The notes: generated by a model not told the origin, from the sequence alone. A stretch of 64,000 bases of DNA from Vibrio sp. STUT-A11 (GCF_026000435.1 NZ_AP026763.1:1736001-1800000), one strand, 5' to 3'; positions 17,151 through 26,357 are shown, numbered from the stretch's first letter. Numbers and translations are program-made.

Positions 17151-17777
17151 GTGGAAAAACAGCAAGAACAAACACTGAGAACAGAAATATACCTGATTTT
17201 ATCAGCGCTTTTTCGTAGTGCGCCAACGGAAGAGATGCTTGAGTTTCTTAAGTCTCTGGAAGTGGAACCTTCGGCAAGTGTAATGCAACAAGCATGGACT
17301 GCGCTTCAGCTAGCGGCTGAAAAAGCCGATCGAGAAACACTTGAAGATGAATATCAAGATCTCTTTATCGGTATTGGTCGTGGTGAAGTCGTTCCATTTG
17401 GATCATGGCACCGCACAGGCTCAATGATGGAAAAACCGCTAGCGGAAATTCGTCACGATTTAGATTTACTGGGCATAGAGCGCGCTGAAAACGTGAAAGA
17501 ACCTGAAGATCACATTTCAGCACTTTGTGAAGTCATGGCCATGCTGACTGACGAAGAAGAGGGCTTGCAACAAGCAGTGTTTAACAAACATCTCGCCCCT
17601 TGGTTTAGCGCATTCACTCGCCAGTTAGAAAATGCAGAAAGTGCAAACTTTTATAAACCAGCCGCTCAGCTTTGCAACGCGTTTCTGACGCTTGAACAGG
17701 TTCGATTTAGCGAGAATACAAAGAGCAGTAAAGCCAAATTAAAAATTGATGTGAAAAACGTCACTGATTATGAGTAA
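17151..17777 (+). CDS. TorD/DmsD-family chaperone for formate dehydrogenase
   Basis: This 208-residue all-helical cytoplasmic protein contains the family motif around YQDLFIGIGRGEVVPFGSW, followed by EPEDHISALCEVMAML, which is typical of TorD-like redox-enzyme maturation chaperones. These bind the Tat signal and the unfolded catalytic subunit until cofactor is inserted. The start is a GTG with AGGAG six bases upstream, nine bases after the previous stop. Its client is presumably the Tat-signal subunit encoded at 18062. Confidence 0.88.
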   Translation: MEKQQEQTLRTEIYLILSALFRSAPTEEMLEFLKSLEVEPSASVMQQAWTALQLAAEKADRETLEDEYQDLFIGIGRGEVVPFGSWHRTGSMMEKPLAEIRHDLDLLGIERAENVKEPEDHISALCEVMAMLTDEEEGLQQAVFNKHLAPWFSAFTRQLENAESANFYKPAAQLCNAFLTLEQVRFSENTKSSKAKLKIDVKNVTDYE

Positions 17778-17847
17778 TCAAGCAGTACAAAGTCATATCG
17801 ATAGAGAGGCATGATCCTCCAAAGATCTACCGGAAGGTAAGGAAGCA

Positions 17848-18051
17848 ATGATGAAAGATAATAAAGAAATAAACTCAAGCCGCAGGGAGCTATTGAAAGG
17901 CTTCACAACCGCTGCCGTTGCTGGTGCCGTCGTCGCAGGAACCACGAAAGTGGCAAACGCGTCGGAATCCGTTGAGTCTTCTGAAAAAGACGTGAAGCAG
18001 AAAGGGTACCGTGAAACTCAACACATTCGTGATTACTACGACACACTTTAG
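17848..18051 (+). CDS. Small Tat-signal protein of the formate dehydrogenase region
   Basis: This 67-residue protein is little more than a twin-arginine signal peptide (SSRRELLKGFTTAAVAGAVV) and a short charged tail ending HIRDYYDTL. It matches the 'formate dehydrogenase region TAT target' family (TIGR02811, from memory). Ten bases separate it from the catalytic-subunit gene. It may accompany the dehydrogenase through the Tat system as an extra periplasmic piece; no activity is known. Confidence 0.82.
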   Translation: MMKDNKEINSSRRELLKGFTTAAVAGAVVAGTTKVANASESVESSEKDVKQKGYRETQHIRDYYDTL

Positions 18052-18061
18052 GAGGTAAGAG

Positions 18062-20917
18062 ATGAAACTTGTCAAACGCTCCGACAGTGTGAGCAAAGAA
18101 ACCAATCAACTTGGTATTTCGCGCCGTGCATTTATGAAAAACACCTCATTTGCTGCTGGTGGCGCTGTTGTCGGTGCAAGTCTGTTTGCGCCGGGCATGA
18201 TGAAAAAAGCGCAAGCGAAAACTGTCGACCCAGAAGCGAAAACGGAAGTGAAACGCACCATCTGCTCTCACTGTTCGGTAGGCTGTGGTATTTACGCTGA
18301 AGTTCAAAATGGAGTTTGGACCGGTCAGGAACCAGCTTTTGATCACCCATTTAACGCTGGTGGACACTGTGCGAAAGGAGCTGCGCTGCGTGAACATGGC
18401 CATGGTGAACGTCGCCTAAAATACCCAATGAAGCTTGAAAACGGTAAGTGGAAAAAGCTGTCTTGGGACGAAGCAATTGAAGAAATCGGCACCAAGGTAT
18501 TGGATATCCGTAAAGAATCCGGCCCTGATTCTGTTTACTTCCTAGGTAGTGCGAAGCACAGTAATGAACAGGCATACCTATTCCGTAAAATGGCATCGCT
18601 TTGGGGTACCAATAACGTTGACCACCAAGCACGTATCTGTCACTCAACCACGGTAGCGGGGGTAGCAAATACCTGGGGTTACGGTGCAATGACGAACTCT
18701 TTCAATGACATGCATAACTGTAAGTCTATGCTGTTCATTGGCTCTAACCCTGCAGAAGCACACCCAGTGGCGATGCAACACATTCTGATCGCAAAAGAGA
18801 AAAACAACTGTAAGATCGTAGTGGCGGATCCTCGTCGTACTCGTACTGCAGCAAAATCCGATCACTATGTATCTCTTCGCCCAGGTTCAGACGTCGCTTT
18901 CATTTGGGGTGTATTGTGGCACGTGTTTGAAAACCAATGGGAAGATAAAGAATTTATCCGTCAGCGTGTATTTGGTATGGATGAAATCCGTGCTGAAGTC
19001 GCAAAATGGACACCAGCAGAAGTTGAGCGCGTATCAGGCGTAAGCGAAGAAGACGTTTACCAGACTGCAAAACTACTATCTGAAAACCGTCCGGGCTGTG
19101 TTGTCTGGTGTATGGGTGGTACTCAGCACACCACAGGTAACAACAACACTCGCGCTTACTGTGTACTAGAGCTTGCGCTTGGGAACATTGGTAAATCAGG
19201 CGGCGGTGCCAACATTTTCCGTGGTCACGATAACGTACAGGGTGCAACAGACCTTGGTGTTCTAGCCGATACATTACCAGGCTATTATGGCCTTTCTGAA
19301 GGCTCTTGGCGTCACTGGTCAAAAGTTTGGGACATCGATTACGAATGGATCAAAGCCCGTTTTGATGACAACGAGTACGGCGGTCAAAAGCCAATGCACA
19401 GTGCTGGTATTCCGGTATCGCGTTGGATCGATGGTGTGTTAGAAGACAAAGACAACATTCGTCAGCGAGAAAACATTCGCGCCATGTTCTACTGGGGACA
19501 CGCTGTAAACTCTCAAACACGTGGTGTTGAGATGAAGAAGGCGATGCAGAAACTGGATATGATGGTCATCGTTGACCCATACCCAACCGTAGCGGCGGTA
19601 ATGAACGATCGCACTGATGGTGTTTACCTGCTTCCTGCAACTACCCAATTCGAAACTTACGGCAGTGTTACGGCTTCTAACCGCTCTTTGCAGTGGCGCG
19701 ATCAGGTTGTCGAGCCTTTGTTTGAGTCAAAGCCTGACCACGAAATCATGTACCTGTTATCGAAAAAGCTTGGCTTCGACGATCTGCTTTTCAAAAACAT
19801 TCGTGTAGAAAACAACCAGCCTTTGATTGAAGACCTGACTCGCGAATTCAACAAAGGTATGTGGACGATCGGTTACACAGGTCAGAGTCCGGAGCGTCTC
19901 AAAGCGCACCAACAAAACTGGCACACATTCCACAAAACTACGCTGGAAGCAGAGGGTGGACCAATCAATGGTGAAACCTACGGTCTACCTTGGCCATGTT
20001 GGGGCACGCCTGAGATGGGGCACCCGGGCACTCACATCCTGTACGATACGTCGAAGACCGTTGCTGAAGGTGGTGGTAACTTCCGTACCCGTTTCGGTGT
20101 GGAGTTTGAAGGTAAAAACCTGCTCGCTGAAGACAGCTACTCGAAAGGCAGTGAGATCAAAGATGGTTATCCGGAGTTTACCGACAAGTTGCTAAAACAA
20201 CTTGGATGGTGGGGTGACCTGACAGCCGAAGAGAAAGTCGCAGCAGAAGGTAAAAACTGGAAAACCGACCTCTCTGGCGGTATTCAGCGTGTTGCTATCG
20301 CGCACGGTTGTATCCCATTTGGTAACGCAAAAGCTCGTGCGATTGTTTGGACATTCCCAGACCGCGTACCGCTGCACCGTGAGCCTCTCTACACACCTCG
20401 ACGTGACCTTGTAACGGATTACCCAACTTGGGAAGACAAAGACGCGATTTTCCGTGTTCCAACGTTATACAAATCGATTCAGGACCAAGACAAATCTGGC
20501 GAGTACCCGATTGTTCTGACTTCTGGTCGTTTGGTTGAATACGAAGGCGGCGGTGATGAAACTCGTTCGAACCCTTGGTTAGCCGAGCTTCAGCAAGAGA
20601 TGTTCGTAGAAGTGAACCCAAAAGACGCAAACGATCTTGGCTTTAAAGATGGTGATGATGTTTGGGTTGAAGGTGCGGAGAAAGGCCGAATCAAGGTCAA
20701 AGCGATGGTGACTCGTCGTGTGAAACCGGGACTGGCATTTATTCCGTTCCACTTTGGTGGTGAGTTTGAAGGTGAAGATCTTCGCCCTAAATACCCTGAA
20801 GGCACACAACCGTATGTAAGCGGTGAGTCTGCCAACACGGCAACCACTTACGGTTACGACCCGGTTACCCTGATGCAGGAAACCAAAGTAACCCTATGTA
20901 ACATTCATAAAGCGTAA
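18062..20917 (+). CDS. fdhA: Formate dehydrogenase catalytic subunit (Cys type, Tat-exported)
   Basis: This is the bis-MGD oxidoreductase subunit that turns formate into CO2 in the periplasm. The 951-residue protein opens with a Tat signal (SRRAFMKN). A 4Fe-4S motif follows (CSHCSVGCGIY...C), then the catalytic segment ARICHSTTVAG, where Cys193 replaces the selenocysteine of E. coli FdnG. The C-terminal domain is molydopterin-dinucleotide-binding. No in-frame UGA or SECIS is needed. It is followed after 11 bases by the Fe-S subunit. The TupABC genes nearby suggest tungsten as the metal, which is an inference. Confidence 0.93.
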   Translation: MKLVKRSDSVSKETNQLGISRRAFMKNTSFAAGGAVVGASLFAPGMMKKAQAKTVDPEAKTEVKRTICSHCSVGCGIYAEVQNGVWTGQEPAFDHPFNAGGHCAKGAALREHGHGERRLKYPMKLENGKWKKLSWDEAIEEIGTKVLDIRKESGPDSVYFLGSAKHSNEQAYLFRKMASLWGTNNVDHQARICHSTTVAGVANTWGYGAMTNSFNDMHNCKSMLFIGSNPAEAHPVAMQHILIAKEKNNCKIVVADPRRTRTAAKSDHYVSLRPGSDVAFIWGVLWHVFENQWEDKEFIRQRVFGMDEIRAEVAKWTPAEVERVSGVSEEDVYQTAKLLSENRPGCVVWCMGGTQHTTGNNNTRAYCVLELALGNIGKSGGGANIFRGHDNVQGATDLGVLADTLPGYYGLSEGSWRHWSKVWDIDYEWIKARFDDNEYGGQKPMHSAGIPVSRWIDGVLEDKDNIRQRENIRAMFYWGHAVNSQTRGVEMKKAMQKLDMMVIVDPYPTVAAVMNDRTDGVYLLPATTQFETYGSVTASNRSLQWRDQVVEPLFESKPDHEIMYLLSKKLGFDDLLFKNIRVENNQPLIEDLTREFNKGMWTIGYTGQSPERLKAHQQNWHTFHKTTLEAEGGPINGETYGLPWPCWGTPEMGHPGTHILYDTSKTVAEGGGNFRTRFGVEFEGKNLLAEDSYSKGSEIKDGYPEFTDKLLKQLGWWGDLTAEEKVAAEGKNWKTDLSGGIQRVAIAHGCIPFGNAKARAIVWTFPDRVPLHREPLYTPRRDLVTDYPTWEDKDAIFRVPTLYKSIQDQDKSGEYPIVLTSGRLVEYEGGGDETRSNPWLAELQQEMFVEVNPKDANDLGFKDGDDVWVEGAEKGRIKVKAMVTRRVKPGLAFIPFHFGGEFEGEDLRPKYPEGTQPYVSGESANTATTYGYDPVTLMQETKVTLCNIHKA

Positions 20918-20928
20918 GGAGTCCGACA

Positions 20929-21537
20929 ATGGCACGAATGAAATTCCTATGTGACACCAAACGCTGTATCGAGTGTAACGGCTGTGTTACTGCATGTAAA
21001 AACGAAAATGACGATGCGCTCGAGTGGGGTATTCAGCGCCGCCGAGTTGTTACGCTCAATGACGGTGAAGCGGGTGAAAACTCAATCTCTGTTGCTTGTA
21101 TGCACTGTACCGACGCACCTTGTATGGCAGTGTGTCCTGCAGACTGCTTCGAGCATACTGAAGATGGCATCGTACTTCACAACAAAGATCTGTGTATCGG
21201 TTGTGGTTACTGTCTGTTTGCGTGTCCATTTGGTGCGCCTCAATTTCCGAAACAAGAAGCGTTTGGTGAGCGAGGCAAAATGGACAAATGTACCTTCTGT
21301 GCTGGCGGCCCTGAGACAGAACCTGGTTCGGTTGAAGAACGTCAGAAATATGGTGCAAACCGTATTGCTGAAGGCAAACTGCCGATGTGTGCGTCTCTGT
21401 GTTCAACAAAAGCATTGTTGGCAGGTGACGCCGACAGAGTATCGGATATTTTCCGTCAGCGTGTTGTAGAGCGTGGCGCTAAGAATGCAGGTTGGACAGA
21501 CGGAAATGACCTTTCTTACGACGCAACCAAAAGCTAA
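20929..21537 (+). CDS. fdhB: Formate dehydrogenase iron-sulfur subunit
   Basis: This 202-residue electron-transfer subunit has the usual cysteine pattern for four 4Fe-4S clusters: CIECNGCVTACK near the N-terminus, CMHCTDAPCMAVCP, CIGCGYCLFACP, and CTFC with a later CASLC. It has no signal peptide, so it is probably carried across the membrane by the Tat-tagged catalytic subunit. An AAGGAG ribosome site lies just after the previous stop. It passes electrons to the cytochrome b subunit encoded next. Confidence 0.92.
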   Translation: MARMKFLCDTKRCIECNGCVTACKNENDDALEWGIQRRRVVTLNDGEAGENSISVACMHCTDAPCMAVCPADCFEHTEDGIVLHNKDLCIGCGYCLFACPFGAPQFPKQEAFGERGKMDKCTFCAGGPETEPGSVEERQKYGANRIAEGKLPMCASLCSTKALLAGDADRVSDIFRQRVVERGAKNAGWTDGNDLSYDATKS

Positions 21538-21551
21538 GTAAGGAGAGACAC

Positions 21552-22604
21552 ATGTTACACACTATAAAACGTGCGTCTCTGGTAATGCTGTCGTTAATGA
21601 CAGCATTACTGCTGACTTTTTCACTGCCAACATCCGCAGAAGAGCAATCTTCCAAAGTTGTACAGCAGGAGATGACGCAACTTGCCGGAGCGGACTATTG
21701 GCGTCAGATCAGGCAGGGTGAATCGGGTTACACCACGTCTCAATCACCAGAACATGGCGTGCTTATCAGTAAGCCGGGCGAAACCTGGTACATCCTGAAA
21801 GAAAAATGGATGTCTCCAGCTGGTGCTATTGCCATTTTCGGTAGTATCGCGCTTGTTGTCCTGGCTTATATCTTTGTTGGTCCGTTGATGCTAAGTAAGC
21901 CTCGCACCGGTAAAAAGATCAAACGCTGGTCTCGACTCGATCGTGCACTGCACTGGAGCATGGCGTTTACCTTTTTAACCCTGGCGTTCAGTGGGTTGAT
22001 GCTAGTTTACGGCAAACACTTCCTGAAACCTTACGTGCCTAGTGAGTTCTGGGGTTTCATCGTTATGCTGGCGAAGCAATACCACAATTACGTGGGGCCA
22101 CTGTTCTTCATCTTGTTGATGTTAATTCTGCTCAAATGGTGGCGTAAATCGATCCCGAACATGACAGATGTACGTTGGTTCATGAAAATGGGTGGTATGG
22201 TGGGTAAACACAAAGGCACTCATCCATCGGCTGGTTTCTCTAACGGTGGTGAGAAAGCGGTTTACTGGTTACTCATCTTTGTCGGTGCTATTACGGCTGC
22301 AAGCGGGTTGGTTTTGGATTTCCCAATCTTCGACCAAACCCGCCGTGATATGGAATTGTCTAACCTAGTTCACGCACTTTCGGCGCTCATTCTTATCTGT
22401 GGGTTTGTTTTCCATATCTATATCGGCTTGTTCGGCATGGAAGGCGCACTGGAAGGCATGGTGACAGGTGAGGTTGACGAAACATGGGCAAAAGAGCATC
22501 ACGACCTTTGGTACGAAGAAGTGAAATCTCAACAGGCAATGGGAGAATCAGACGAGGTTGAAGTAACAGATAAAGGAGCGAAAGCGAATGAACAAACATC
22601 ATAA
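21552..22604 (+). CDS. fdhC: Formate dehydrogenase cytochrome b (gamma) subunit
   Basis: This membrane anchor takes electrons from the Fe-S subunit to quinone. A Sec signal peptide (residues 1-29) and a short periplasmic stretch precede a helix near residue 85-110 and four core helices of the cytochrome b556 type. Candidate heme histidines are in the ALHWSMAF, QYHNYVG and NLVHALSAL segments and in GFVFHIYIG. At 350 residues it is longer than E. coli FdnI because of the N-terminal extension, as in the Shewanella and Vibrio group. It overlaps the following gene by 17 bases. Confidence 0.9.
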   Translation: MLHTIKRASLVMLSLMTALLLTFSLPTSAEEQSSKVVQQEMTQLAGADYWRQIRQGESGYTTSQSPEHGVLISKPGETWYILKEKWMSPAGAIAIFGSIALVVLAYIFVGPLMLSKPRTGKKIKRWSRLDRALHWSMAFTFLTLAFSGLMLVYGKHFLKPYVPSEFWGFIVMLAKQYHNYVGPLFFILLMLILLKWWRKSIPNMTDVRWFMKMGGMVGKHKGTHPSAGFSNGGEKAVYWLLIFVGAITAASGLVLDFPIFDQTRRDMELSNLVHALSALILICGFVFHIYIGLFGMEGALEGMVTGEVDETWAKEHHDLWYEEVKSQQAMGESDEVEVTDKGAKANEQTS

Positions 22605-23004
22605 CGGGATTTGGATTGCGTATATCCTGAGTTGTTTCACCCCGTTCACTTTTTTGATCTCAGGCGTTGTCGCTATTATCTATGCTGGTTATCGTTTGGA
22701 TAAAGGCGAAGATAGTGATGTGGTTATCTCGCATTACTACGGGCTAATTCGTACTTTCTTCCTGTACCTCACGTTCTTTGTTGTCTTAATCGTGACCGTT
22801 GCCACCACAAATGGTGTGTTAAAAGGGGTCAGTGACTATTGGGTGCGTAGCACAATGTTAGATAACATCGCGTATGTTATTCCATACATTGGCAGTGTGT
22901 TCGCCGTTGTAGCGATAGGCGTGTGGCTATGGCGGATGCTTCAAGGCATGCATCAATTACGTAGTAACAAGCCGCACAGACCTTCTACAGGTCCTAACTT
23001 GTAG
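22588..23004 (+). CDS. Small multi-pass membrane protein at the end of the fdh operon
   Basis: This 138-residue protein has three to four hydrophobic helices and a basic tail. The N-terminal half (GIWIAYILSCFTPFTFLISG) resembles DUF4870-type membrane proteins. It starts with an AAAGGAG ribosome site inside the end of the cytochrome gene, so it is translated with the operon. Its role in the dehydrogenase complex is unknown. A hairpin follows seven bases after the stop. Confidence 0.65.
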   Translation: MNKHHNGIWIAYILSCFTPFTFLISGVVAIIYAGYRLDKGEDSDVVISHYYGLIRTFFLYLTFFVVLIVTVATTNGVLKGVSDYWVRSTMLDNIAYVIPYIGSVFAVVAIGVWLWRMLQGMHQLRSNKPHRPSTGPNL

Positions 23005-23010
23005 GTCTCC

Positions 23011-23047
23011 TTAGCGTCATTCTTATTAAGAGTAGGAATGACGCTAA
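23011..23047. terminator. Hairpin after the fdh operon
   Basis: TTAGCGTCATTC and GAATGACGCTAA form a perfect 12-bp stem around a 13-base loop. No clear T-run follows, so it may act as an RNA-stabilising end or need Rho. Confidence 0.5.
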
Positions 23048-23184
23048 TATTATAAATCAGTGTGAAGATTTTCATTTCATTCTAAACCTTATCCCACTCC
23101 CAGCAGTACGATGAAAATATCACTACGGTTAACTCAAACTGTTGCCAACCAACATTCACGTTAAACTTCTTTTTAACGCTAGAA

Positions 23185-23218
23185 TGATAGTTTCCTGCAA
23201 AGTCATGCGAGTTTATCC
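23185..23218 (+). promoter_or_regulatory. AraC-type direct-repeat operator before the acetyltransferase
   Basis: TGATAGTTT, eleven bases, then ATGCGAGTTTATCC. The same two blocks with the same spacing occur at 24790-24823. The TGNNAGTTT half-sites are 21 bp apart, two helical turns. Confidence 0.6.
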
Positions 23219-23299
23219 AACAGTCAGTCCGTTTGATTCTACTTATAATAAAAACGTTGGCTAGTTGAGCCAGTTCTTGTCGTATCAAGGGAGGTTGTT

Positions 23300-23857
23300 A
23301 TGCACACAACAATGGATGATTTCAGTACGTTAGAACCATATAACGCATCATTTCAGGCGAGAGTTGATAAAGCACAGGATCTACTGTGGCAGATTAATCA
23401 CACTCATCCCAGGGAAAAAGAAAAACGCCATCAACTGTTCAGCCAGTTGCTGGGCAGCTATCACAACAATGAAATTGTGCCGCCATTCCACTGTGATTTA
23501 GGTGAAAAAATCTTTTTTGGTCAAGGTGGATTTGTTAACTATGGCTTAGTGGTAACCGATATTGCCGAGGTGCATATTGGTGACAATGTGCTGATAGGAC
23601 CAAGAGTCCAGTTATGTGCCGCTGGCCATCCTATATTGGCTGAAAACCGGGTTGCTCCTATCTCTTGCGGCGAGCCGATTCATATTGGTAACCGAGTTTG
23701 GATTGGTGCTGGTGCCATTGTGTTGGCTGGGGTAACCATAGGTGATAACACGGTGATTGGTGCGGGCAGTGTGGTAAACAAAGATATTCCGGCTAACGTA
23801 GTAGCGGTAGGCTCTCCATGCAAGGTGATAAGGCAACTATCGGCCCCTGACTTTTAG
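23300..23857 (+). CDS. Sugar O-acetyltransferase (maltose/galactoside type)
   Basis: This 185-residue trimeric left-handed beta-helix enzyme acetylates a sugar from acetyl-CoA. The hexapeptide repeats are clear (IGDNVLIGPRV, IGNRVWIGAGAIVLAGVTIGDNTVIGAGSVV). The catalytic histidine sits in AAGHP, and the N-terminal helical cap is of the Maa/LacA kind. A good GGGAGG ribosome site precedes the ATG. The gene is transcribed toward the AraC gene and shares an operator-like element with it, so it may belong to the regulon of that protein. The substrate is not known. Confidence 0.85.
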   Translation: MHTTMDDFSTLEPYNASFQARVDKAQDLLWQINHTHPREKEKRHQLFSQLLGSYHNNEIVPPFHCDLGEKIFFGQGGFVNYGLVVTDIAEVHIGDNVLIGPRVQLCAAGHPILAENRVAPISCGEPIHIGNRVWIGAGAIVLAGVTIGDNTVIGAGSVVNKDIPANVVAVGSPCKVIRQLSAPDF

Positions 23858-23887
23858 CCGTTTAACCATGAGCAACAACCTTAGCAA

Positions 23888-24769
23888 TTAGGCCTCAGAG
23901 CCTATTGCAGAGGCTGACTCGCTGCAATTTGCAATTCGCTGCACGGCACCTGGTGCCACGCCAAAGTGTTTTTTAAACCGATTAGAAAAATAACTGACAT
24001 CAAAATAACCAAGGCTATGTGCTACTTGCTTAATACTAAGGTGCTGACCCTGTAGCAGTTGACGAGCTCGGGTCATTCTTAGCGCAAGTAGATACTGCTT
24101 TGGACTCTGCTCAAAATATTTCAGACATATTCTGTGAAAGTGTGGTGGCGAATAGTGCACTCGCGCTGCCAGCTCCTCGATAGACCAAGGATAATGCAGC
24201 TGATTTTCAACCTCACTAAACAGTTGTCTAAGTTTTACCTCTATTGGATCTACGACGGCTCTTCGCTGCAAGGACCTACGGATCAAATCCACCAAAAGTT
24301 GGCCACAACTTCCTACGCTACCATCATTTACGTGAATGGATTTGAGTTCATGATGCAACAAATGCATCAAGTGATAAACAGACAAAGCTTGTTCACAGTG
24401 CATCACTTCGGGAGCACTCCCAGAAAGTGTTTGCCACTGCCTAGTATTATCGACACTTAGCCAAGCACATTCCCATTCATCACCCACCAGTTCATATCCA
24501 CATATGCTATCAGCGGGCACCAGACTTAACGTATTAGCTTCTATGGAAAGTGTGTTATTGGGAGTAAACAAGCGCGCTTGCCCATGAATAGTATAAAGAA
24601 AAACATGAAAACCAGGCCGTGTACGGCAGACACGATAGTGCTTCTTAGCCTTCATAACTCCACATAAGTGCACGTCATTTTTGGCCAACGGCAATACATT
24701 CTCAGGGCTTATAAATCGCTCTTCGGTAGCGTCGTCTACTTCTAAACAGTCTCGCCATGGTGTTGTCAT
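23888..24769 (-). CDS. AraC-family transcriptional regulator
   Basis: The N-terminal cupin-like sensor domain (to about residue 150) contains FHVFLYTIHGQARLFT, a small-molecule pocket of the arabinose-binding type. The C-terminal DNA-binding domain has two helix-turn-helix units (SIEELAARVHYSPPHFHRI and IKQVAHSLGYFDVSYFSNRFKKHFG). The frame opens at 24805; the ATG at 24769 has a purine-rich GAAGGG element about 11 bases upstream and is preferred. It is divergent from the MATE exporter and convergent with the acetyltransferase, with direct repeats before both promoters. I infer that it controls all three genes. Confidence 0.85.
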   Translation of the reverse strand: MTTPWRDCLEVDDATEERFISPENVLPLAKNDVHLCGVMKAKKHYRVCRTRPGFHVFLYTIHGQARLFTPNNTLSIEANTLSLVPADSICGYELVGDEWECAWLSVDNTRQWQTLSGSAPEVMHCEQALSVYHLMHLLHHELKSIHVNDGSVGSCGQLLVDLIRRSLQRRAVVDPIEVKLRQLFSEVENQLHYPWSIEELAARVHYSPPHFHRICLKYFEQSPKQYLLALRMTRARQLLQGQHLSIKQVAHSLGYFDVSYFSNRFKKHFGVAPGAVQRIANCSESASAIGSEA

Positions 24770-24789
24770 GCCTTGATTTTCCCTTCCCC

Positions 24790-24823
24790 TGATAGTTTTT
24801 CCCATCCTGATGCGAGTTTATCC
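24790..24823 (-). promoter_or_regulatory. AraC-type direct-repeat operator in the araC/MATE intergenic region
   Basis: Read on the plus strand it has the same TGATAGTTT-N11-ATGCGAGTTTATCC arrangement as the site at 23185. Further half-site-like blocks TGATAGTGG (24831) and TTATAGTGG (24848) continue toward the MATE gene. Confidence 0.6.
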
Positions 24824-24902
24824 TATTTCCTGATAGTGGCCTACTTCTTATAGTGGGATTCTCTATTTTGATTAGCCCGTTCTCAGGGCCGCAGGCAATG
24901 AT

Positions 24903-26321
24903 ATGAGATCAAAATCACTTTACGATAGCACCTTTTTTCCCAGACTTTTTTCCATTGCTTTACCATTTGCGTTACAGCTGTTGCTGTACGCGGTATTAGG
25001 CCTGGTCGATATCATGATGGTCGGTCAACTCGGGGAGACTGAAGTGGCTGCGGTAGGACTCAGCAACCGGATTTTCTATTTTAATCTGGTATTGATCCTT
25101 GGAATCACAGGTGGCGTGAATGTACTGGCAGCACAGTATTATGGTAGTGGAGACGATGCAGGGATCCGTCGTTGTGTTGTACAAGCCGTTATGGCTGCCA
25201 CACTGATATCGTTGCCATTTATTGCGCTATATAGCATCCATCCCAGACTGTTTTTGCACTTGGCGAGTGAAGACGCCCCGTTGGTATTGCTGAGCGCGGA
25301 ATACATGCAGATAACCGGGGTATCATTGTTCTTTACTTGTTTGGTCGTACCCATTGAAGCAGCGCTTCGCGCAACAGGAGATAGTAAAACACCCACCATA
25401 ATTAGCCTAATCTCAGTAGCTCTGAATATTGCACTAAATTGGTTGTTAATTTTTGGCAACTTAGGGTGCCCAGAGCTTGGTGTTGCAGGCAGTGCTTGGG
25501 GAACAACCATCGCGCGATTGCTGCAAACTGTATGTATTGTGGGGCTCATTTTGAGGAGAAAACAATGGTTGATACCAACACAGAACGATGTTGAAAATGC
25601 GCTTAGTTGCAAGAACATTAAGCTGTTTGCTGCCATCGCTATTCCCGTGATGTTGCATGATGGAGGCTGGGCTTTAGGTACTTTAGTTTATGCTTTTATC
25701 TACGGCCAAATGGGCGTTGAAGCTTTGGCGATAATGAGCCTCTTGAGCCCACTCGAAAATTGCCTATACGCGTTTTTCCTTGGCTTTGCTTTAGCGTGTT
25801 CGACCATGCTCGGACATGAGTTGGGCGCAAACCGATATCATCAGGCATGGTCACAATCAAAAGTGTTTTTATGGCTGGGCACTGGCGTTGCTGTGTTGGT
25901 CGGTATTGTCCTTTATTTACTGAGAGAGGAAATTGTGCCGCTGTTTGGTAAGCTGAACGAACAAACCCTAACAAATGCAATTTACGTGTTAGCCGTTCTC
26001 GCATCAGCACTGTGTATTAAAGTGTTTAATACAGTGGCAGTCATTGGTGTATTACGCAGTGGTGGTGATATCAAGTTTGCAGCGTTATTTAACCTTTTCT
26101 GTATGTGGTGTATAGGTATTCCATTGGTGTACCTTAGTGCTTTGCAATGGCTATGGCCTCTGTATTTGGTTTATCTGATCTCTATGACGGAAGAAGTGGT
26201 AAAAGCCGGGCTAGCCATCTATCGAGTGTTACAGCGTAAATGGTTAAATAATCTAATATCTGAGGAGAGAACGGAGCTCTCTGAGCCGGAACCCAGTAAA
26301 CAAACCGTAACCTTCAACTAA
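24903..26321 (+). CDS. MATE-family multidrug/metabolite exporter
   Basis: This 472-residue sodium- or proton-driven exporter has about twelve transmembrane helices in two six-helix halves. The first half has the family pattern around LVDIMMVGQLGETEVAAVGLSNR, and GDSKTPTIISLISVALNIALN is the typical MATE segment. The start has no strong ribosome site. Transcription is divergent from the AraC gene, with shared operator-like repeats, so expression is probably inducible. The substrate is unknown. A strong terminator follows. Confidence 0.9.
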   Translation: MRSKSLYDSTFFPRLFSIALPFALQLLLYAVLGLVDIMMVGQLGETEVAAVGLSNRIFYFNLVLILGITGGVNVLAAQYYGSGDDAGIRRCVVQAVMAATLISLPFIALYSIHPRLFLHLASEDAPLVLLSAEYMQITGVSLFFTCLVVPIEAALRATGDSKTPTIISLISVALNIALNWLLIFGNLGCPELGVAGSAWGTTIARLLQTVCIVGLILRRKQWLIPTQNDVENALSCKNIKLFAAIAIPVMLHDGGWALGTLVYAFIYGQMGVEALAIMSLLSPLENCLYAFFLGFALACSTMLGHELGANRYHQAWSQSKVFLWLGTGVAVLVGIVLYLLREEIVPLFGKLNEQTLTNAIYVLAVLASALCIKVFNTVAVIGVLRSGGDIKFAALFNLFCMWCIGIPLVYLSALQWLWPLYLVYLISMTEEVVKAGLAIYRVLQRKWLNNLISEERTELSEPEPSKQTVTFN

Positions 26322-26357
26322 ATTCCTTATTGATTAATTATTGTGCCATTTAATGGC

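Noticed and set aside
18638..18640. Selenocysteine in formate dehydrogenase
   Set aside because: The codon is TGT (Cys193); no in-frame TGA is present.
18350..20900. Several antisense frames inside the formate dehydrogenase gene
   Set aside because: They are in frames fixed by the codon pattern of fdhA and show no independent starts or motifs.
23082..23288. 68-codon minus-strand frame before the acetyltransferase
   Set aside because: It covers the operator region and has no ribosome site or family resemblance.
24781..24788. KOPS-like octamer on the minus strand left of dif
   Set aside because: A single copy in the orientation opposite to that expected; it carries no information about the terminus.
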